A program made the translations under genes and the position numbers. Source: Methylobacter tundripaludum (GTDB taxonomy: Bacteria > Pseudomonadota > Gammaproteobacteria > Methylococcales > Methylomonadaceae). Taken from it: a DNA stretch of 64,000 nt. The stretch lies in NCBI RefSeq assembly GCF_002934365.1, contig NZ_PTIY01000003.1, positions 248,001 through 312,000 of the forward strand, in the 5' to 3' direction. The number at the start of each line of letters is the position of its first letter. Position 1 is the stretch's first letter. The notes beneath the pieces are model-generated. The model made no database searches. It worked only from the letters and a program-made list of their open reading frames with translations, and was not told where the DNA came from. Shown piece after piece: positions 59,964-64,000 of this stretch.

Positions 59964-60326
59964 ATGAACAGAATACTTTTAATTATAAGCGTCTTGCTCT
60001 TATCTGGATGCTCGCAAAGAGTCATCGACTTCACCGCTATATCGTCAAAAAACATTGATCTGTCGAAAGGAGCGGATTTCAAGCGGTCTCCGGCTCGGGT
60101 TAAGGGTGAGGATAGAAAGCATATCTTCGTCATCTTCCCTACCGGATTTCCAAGCGCCAAGGAAGCGATGGATAAGGCTATCGAAAGCGTACCCGGAGCC
60201 GTCGCTTTACTTGACGGCGTGGTTACCACGCACTCTTGGTACTTTCCCGGCATTTACGGTCAAAACTGGATTGAGGTTGAGGGGACGCCTTTGATTGATC
60301 CTTTGTTGCTGAAAGGGGGGCATTAA
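59964..60326 (+). CDS. Small lipoprotein
   Basis: The 120-residue protein has a lipobox at LLLSGCSQR (Cys16) after a hydrophobic signal. The mature part has ISSKNIDLSKGADFKRSPAR, IFVIFPTGFPSAKEAMDKAI, ESVPGAVALLDGVVTTHSWY and FPGIYGQNWIEVEGTPL. A short repeat-like Gly/Pro content suggests an extracellular adaptor. I do not recognise the family. Confidence 0.75.
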   Translation: MNRILLIISVLLLSGCSQRVIDFTAISSKNIDLSKGADFKRSPARVKGEDRKHIFVIFPTGFPSAKEAMDKAIESVPGAVALLDGVVTTHSWYFPGIYGQNWIEVEGTPLIDPLLLKGGH

Positions 60327-60434
60327 CCGCTCACTTTTCGCCATACCAGAAGAAATAACATCAGGCAGTGGCCTTCAATGCCAGGCTACTCCGTTCCCCA
60401 TTCCTTCGCCTCAGCATCAAGAGAGGAAACAACA

Positions 60435-61544
60435 ATGACGGCCGATACCGATATAATCCACCAAGAGCTCCTGGAAGAAGCGCAAACACATTTGGGACAC
60501 TTGCTTCACTTTGCAGTGCAAAAACCCGACCTCGACTTAAAAGACGAATTCATAGGCAGAACAATCCCGCTGTTACACAAAAACATAAAAGATCTGTCGC
60601 CCCAAGAACGAATAGACTTATGGTCGACTTACAATGAATTATCAATATTACTCTATCCGGTTACACCCGAAAGCCTGGAGGTAGCGGAGGACTTGAATAA
60701 AGATCGAAAAAACAGGATAAGAGGCGTTAAGGGAGAACTGCAAGGATTGCTTGGTTTTTTGGTGTTTTTTGTTGTTCTTTTCGTGTTGGCTCAGGGCTAT
60801 TCCCTCGTTCTGGAAAAAACCATCACTAATATCGATACACTGGACAAAGAATACATCAGCCTAAAAGAATCTGAATCCACGGCGAGAACCGCAAAAAACG
60901 ACGCTGACGAGAAATCCGAGCCGCTGCTCTCCATTCTTGCGAAAAAGAAAATGAATGAAGACCAAACATTGTTGTCGGCACGTAAGGCGTGTGAATTAAT
61001 TGATTTTATATCCACATGCTCACCAAAACAGGATGCCGAAAATAATGCATCCGATAGCGCCCAATTACAGCCCAAAGTCATTATAGAAACCGTAAAAGCT
61101 GTCGCCGCATTACTCAACGTTCTCCTGCTCCCCCTACTCCTGGGTTTTCTGGGGGCTATCGCTTACCTGGCTCGAAATACAATAAACCAGATTACCAGCA
61201 ACAGTTACATACCATCATGGCCCGGACGCTACAGTATGCGCGTCCTATTGGGAGGTTTGCTCGGTGTAATGGGCCCATTGCTGTACTCTTCAGACAAGAT
61301 CGACGAGATCGGAATGAACCTGCTGCTGTTCGCCTTTTTGTTGGGATATAACGTCGAACTGGCTTTCTCCATCTTTGACCGCCTCATTACCTACGCCAAG
61401 GACAAAATAAAAGCCGAACCCAAGCCGTTAACTATATCAAGCCCTAGCAACCCAGATTCCGCTACAGAGGCGCCCAAGCCACCAACAAATCCGCGACCGG
61501 CTACACCAACACCACCGGATAGTGGGGCAAATAATACGGGATAA
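60435..61544 (+). CDS. Four-TM membrane protein with proline-rich tail
   Basis: I do not recognise the family. ATG 60435 has AGAGGA 8 nt upstream, giving 369 residues; a 57-bp longer frame is not supported. The N-terminal 100 residues are soluble and acidic, followed by a hydrophobic helix (LGFLVFFVVLFVLAQGYSLV), a charged soluble region (ESTARTAKNDADEKSEPLLS), three more membrane helices and a C-terminal Pro-Thr-Ser tail (PKPPTNPRPATPTPPDSG). It follows the lipoprotein gene by 108 bp. Confidence 0.75.
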   Translation: MTADTDIIHQELLEEAQTHLGHLLHFAVQKPDLDLKDEFIGRTIPLLHKNIKDLSPQERIDLWSTYNELSILLYPVTPESLEVAEDLNKDRKNRIRGVKGELQGLLGFLVFFVVLFVLAQGYSLVLEKTITNIDTLDKEYISLKESESTARTAKNDADEKSEPLLSILAKKKMNEDQTLLSARKACELIDFISTCSPKQDAENNASDSAQLQPKVIIETVKAVAALLNVLLLPLLLGFLGAIAYLARNTINQITSNSYIPSWPGRYSMRVLLGGLLGVMGPLLYSSDKIDEIGMNLLLFAFLLGYNVELAFSIFDRLITYAKDKIKAEPKPLTISSPSNPDSATEAPKPPTNPRPATPTPPDSGANNTG

Positions 61545-61678
61545 TAAGGCAATTCTCCGGTTACCTACAACGCGTCACAGGCAAAATTCGGGACCCGTGA
61601 AAAAATATGCTTTACCGTTAGCTTCGCATACGAATAAGAAGAACATTGGTCCGAAGCACTGGTGAGACAGGGTAATCC

Positions 61679-61721
61679 TGACGGGACAAGCAACCAACAA
61701 AACCGGCTGCTTGTCCCGTCA
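61679..61721. terminator. Convergent 14-bp perfect hairpin
   Basis: TGACGGGACAAGCA and TGCTTGTCCCGTCA flank a 15-nt loop, between the membrane protein and the convergent phosphotransferase gene. On the minus strand the element is preceded by GTAG, as in REP sequences. It could be a bidirectional terminator or a REP. Confidence 0.55.
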
Positions 61722-61748
61722 TCCTACACGCTATTAAATATCTGGGGG

Positions 61749-62849
61749 CTAAAAACTCCTCCCACCAAGGGCTTTTATCCGCACGGCCGAAAAAGCGTCA
61801 AGATCCTCTACAGCCGCCGCCGTTCGGCGTATCAGTTCCAGGTTGCAATCCAAATTCATCATGCCGCCCACAGCGAGCGTGACGATCATCGCCTCGAAAG
61901 CATAAACAAGATGGACGCGGTATCGTTGCATCAGCAGGTCATTATCAACGCCGGCCACCCCATTATCCGCCAGCGCTTGAGCATACTTGGCAAGCAACTC
62001 CGCTTCGTGAAGCCTGCGCATTTCAGGACTAAGCGCAGTCGACAGAAAATAAGCCACATCGCTGACGCCTTCGCCGACACGGACCAGTTGCCAGTCAAGA
62101 AAACCAACCTTTGATCTGTCCTTGTTCCAGAATAAATTACCGGGATGACAGTCGTGATGAACCAGCGTTTGCGGCGCATCGGAAAGAAAGCGCATCGCCG
62201 AACGGCGATGCCGGGCATACTGAACGGCGGACGCATGCAGAACAGGAGGTATAAGCGTCCCTGCCTGCCTTAAACCGCGTTTCATCAACGGTACCGCCAG
62301 AACCGTACCCAGGAAATCTTCCAAAACCCGAACCGGCCCCGCCAACCAGCGATAATTTGGGTCATTATTCACGCTGTTCCAAAACCGCGCATGACAGTGG
62401 GCAAGCTGTTCGACAACCAAAACCGCTTGCTCAAATGTCAAGGTATCGCTGGCGGCGCTGGCGATACCGTCAAACTCCGCAACATCGGCAAGCACCAGCG
62501 TCGCCCCCCAGCCAAACCGGCTTTGCGCCGCCAAACAAATAGGCTTGTTAAGAGGCACGCTCTGCGCCAATTCATTATAAAAACGCACTTCGGTATGCAG
62601 CAGCTGCGGCAAAGCGGTAATCGTCTTCGCCCGCCACGCCAATGACGGTAGTTTTACAAACCACCGGCTCGGCAGGCTGTCCGGGCCGTCATGCTCGACG
62701 GCGACGCAAACCCGCGTAGTCGTACCGACGTCAACAGCAACAACATCCACGTTGCTAACGGCGGTGTCGGCATCATGTCTGTCGACAACCTGCTGAGCCC
62801 AGGCAACCGTTAAATCGCCAGGCCGGCTTGCGAGAATGCTTTGTTTCAT
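61749..62849 (-). CDS. Aminoglycoside-phosphotransferase-fold kinase
   Basis: The 366-residue protein has the APH/EcKinase kinase fold: VHHDCHPGNLFWNKDRSKV (catalytic HxDxxxxN), GFLDWQLVRVGEGVSDVAYF (metal Asp), and an N-terminal lobe with VVAVDVGTTTRVCVAVEHDG. The substrate is unknown; small-molecule or lipid kinase relatives exist. It is isolated, 87 bp upstream of which is slyX on the same strand. Confidence 0.85.
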   Translation of the reverse strand: MKQSILASRPGDLTVAWAQQVVDRHDADTAVSNVDVVAVDVGTTTRVCVAVEHDGPDSLPSRWFVKLPSLAWRAKTITALPQLLHTEVRFYNELAQSVPLNKPICLAAQSRFGWGATLVLADVAEFDGIASAASDTLTFEQAVLVVEQLAHCHARFWNSVNNDPNYRWLAGPVRVLEDFLGTVLAVPLMKRGLRQAGTLIPPVLHASAVQYARHRRSAMRFLSDAPQTLVHHDCHPGNLFWNKDRSKVGFLDWQLVRVGEGVSDVAYFLSTALSPEMRRLHEAELLAKYAQALADNGVAGVDNDLLMQRYRVHLVYAFEAMIVTLAVGGMMNLDCNLELIRRTAAAVEDLDAFSAVRIKALGGRSF

Positions 62850-62935
62850 TGTTATGTCTGGCTTTTGATGCGGGTCTGTATACTGATTTGAGCTATAGTG
62901 GGAAGCAATACAAAAACTTATTGGTCCAACAATAG

Positions 62936-63142
62936 CTAATAATGCGGCGGTACTTCTTCGGCATTTTCGCCGCCCGCACCTTCGGCAGACAGGCTTTTAA
63001 TACGCTCGTTGAGCATTGTGCAAGTCGCTTCCAGGCGGTCTATCTGTTGCTGTTGTCCGGCGACTATCTTGTTTAAGGCTTGCAGCAAATCTTCCTGGTA
63101 AGCCGCTTTTATTTCCAATTCGATTATGCGTTCATCGTTCAT
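62936..63142 (-). CDS. slyX: SlyX family protein
   Basis: SlyX is a small coiled-coil protein of unknown function. The 68-residue frame from ATG 63142 has NDERIIELEIKAAYQEDLLQ, ALNKIVAGQQQQIDRLEATC and the usual C-terminal PPHY. A longer reading frame back to 63211 overlaps hemN and is rejected. It follows hemN by 8 bp. Confidence 0.9.
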   Translation of the reverse strand: MNDERIIELEIKAAYQEDLLQALNKIVAGQQQQIDRLEATCTMLNERIKSLSAEGAGGENAEEVPPHY

Positions 63143-63150
63143 AAGGCGGC

Positions 63151-64000
63151 TTAAATCACTTTTGAAAACTGTTGTTGTTTTTGCGCCAGATATTTGTCGA
63201 ACACCATGCAAATGTTGCGGATCAACAAACGGCCTGCGGACAACACCTTGACGCCTTCTGCCGATAGCATCAACAAACCGTCGGCCTGCATCGGCGCTAA
63301 TGCCTCAAGTTCCTTGGCAAAGTAAGAAGCAAAGCTAATGCCGAACTGTTGTTCGACAGCGGCAAAGCTCAGATCGAAATGGCAGATCAGCTGGGTGATC
63401 ACGGCGCGGCGCAGCTTGTCGTCATCATCCAGCTCGACGCCTTTAAATACCGGCAATTTGCCTTGGCTGATCAGCTGGTCGTACTCGTCCAGCTCTTTGA
63501 CATTCTGGATATAGGCGTCGCCCACCCGGCCGATCGAGGTAATGCCCAAACCCACCAGATCGCAGTCCGAATGCGTGGAATAGCCCTGGAAGTTGCGGTA
63601 CAAATGCCCCTCGCGCTGCGCAACGGCCAGCTCGTCATCGGGTTTGGCGAAATGATCCATGCCGATATAGACGTAACCGGCTTCGGTCAGCCGTTGCCCG
63701 ACCATCTGCAAGATAGCCAGCTTGACGTCGGGCGTCGGCATATCGGCGTCGTTGATCTGGCGCTGGGTTTTAAACCGTGCGGGCATGTGCGCGTAGTTGA
63801 AGATCGAGAACCGATCCGGCGCTACCGCCAAAATTTTATCCAGCGTCTTGGCGAAAGTCTCCACCGTTTGCAGCGGCAAACCATAGATCAAATCGATATT
63901 GGTCGAGCGAAAACCCTCGGCGCGGGCGGCGGCTAACACGCTGAAGGTCTGCTCTTCGCTTTGCAGGCGGTTGACGGCTTTTTGCACGGCCGGATCGAAA
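63151..64000 (-). CDS. hemN: Oxygen-independent coproporphyrinogen III oxidase, C-terminal part
   Basis: HemN is a radical-SAM enzyme for anaerobic haem synthesis. The visible 283 residues run from FDPAVQKAVNRLQSEEQTF into NIDLIYGLPLQTVETFAKTL, RFSIFNYAHMPARFKTQRQI, MPTPDVKLAILQMVGQRLTE, GMDHFAKPDDELAVAQREGH and LVGLGITSIGRVGDAYIQNV, ending KYLAQKQQQF. The radical-SAM CxxxCxxC part lies beyond the window edge. A GTG at 63987 is an internal codon, not the start. Confidence 0.95.
   Translation of the reverse strand, partial: FDPAVQKAVNRLQSEEQTFSVLAAARAEGFRSTNIDLIYGLPLQTVETFAKTLDKILAVAPDRFSIFNYAHMPARFKTQRQINDADMPTPDVKLAILQMVGQRLTEAGYVYIGMDHFAKPDDELAVAQREGHLYRNFQGYSTHSDCDLVGLGITSIGRVGDAYIQNVKELDEYDQLISQGKLPVFKGVELDDDDKLRRAVITQLICHFDLSFAAVEQQFGISFASYFAKELEALAPMQADGLLMLSAEGVKVLSAGRLLIRNICMVFDKYLAQKQQQFSKVI

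Overview
The window is chromosomal DNA of a gammaproteobacterium. The gene orders cutA-dsbD, aroQ-accB-accC and prmA...dusB-fis-purH-purD, and the divergent ftsK/trxB pair, are typical of Gammaproteobacteria. The hrcA-grpE-dnaK-dnaJ order with a CIRCE operator, a DraT/DraG nitrogenase-control pair and an oxaloacetate decarboxylase Na+ pump would fit a free-living diazotroph, plausibly a Methylococcales methanotroph. That placement is inference: no methane-oxidation, nif or rRNA gene lies in the window.

Layout. 1-6.2 kb: fxsA (5' fragment), cutA, dsbD with a duplicated N-terminal domain, a TlpA-like thioredoxin, a small secreted protein, aroQ, accB, accC. 6.2-13.7 kb: prmA, rlmI, a two-gene metal-site/membrane-protein pair, dusB-fis, purH, purD. 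13.8-15.4 kb: a decayed accessory patch holding a hypothetical gene, a hicA pseudogene, a REPIN-like palindrome, a truncated parE and an intact Phd-type antitoxin. 15.5-18.8 kb (minus strand): a hypothetical gene, alkB-like, apeB, msrB. 19-22.3 kb: oadGAB. 22.4-27.8 kb: a coiled-coil protein, DUF502, a TSUP permease, draG, draT, a HugZ-like flavin protein. 28-31.4 kb: a toxin-antitoxin island with three TA modules, eight 30-bp tandem repeats and fragments of a REP-associated transposase and a NodT-type efflux lipoprotein. 31.7-36.7 kb: sbcDC. 36.8-39.8 kb: a DNA cytosine methyltransferase, HNH nuclease and Vsr cassette, plus a DUF4258/DUF2283 pair. 40-46 kb: hrcA-grpE-dnaK-dnaJ-dapB. 46-64 kb: a CBS protein, ftsK, trxB, aat, an HDOD-GAF regulator, a stand-alone EF-G, a response regulator with TPRs, surE-pcm, an Smr protein, a lipoprotein, a membrane protein, a phosphotransferase, slyX and the 3' part of hemN.

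How the genes work together. Housekeeping functions dominate: fatty-acid initiation (accBC), shikimate and lysine steps (aroQ, dapB), purine synthesis (purH, purD), translation and rRNA/tRNA modification (prmA, rlmI, dusB, fusA-like), heat shock (hrcA regulon), periplasmic disulfide reduction (dsbD, tlpA-like) and protein repair (pcm, msrB). The accessory content sits in two TA patches and one restriction-modification cassette.

The intergenic DNA is unusually rich in dispersed inverted repeats of at least three kinds: GTAG/GGAG-headed REP-like hairpins, CTTCGTG hairpins, and heptanucleotide purine/pyrimidine hairpins that fill entire gaps in front of dusB, purD and aat. The most unusual structures are the REPIN whose edges coincide with the broken ends of two toxin genes, the perfect 30-bp-period array upstream of a higBA-like operon, a 32-bp perfect palindrome upstream of the HDOD gene, and a long structured leader before the EF-G gene. 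I found no tRNA, rRNA or CRISPR array.
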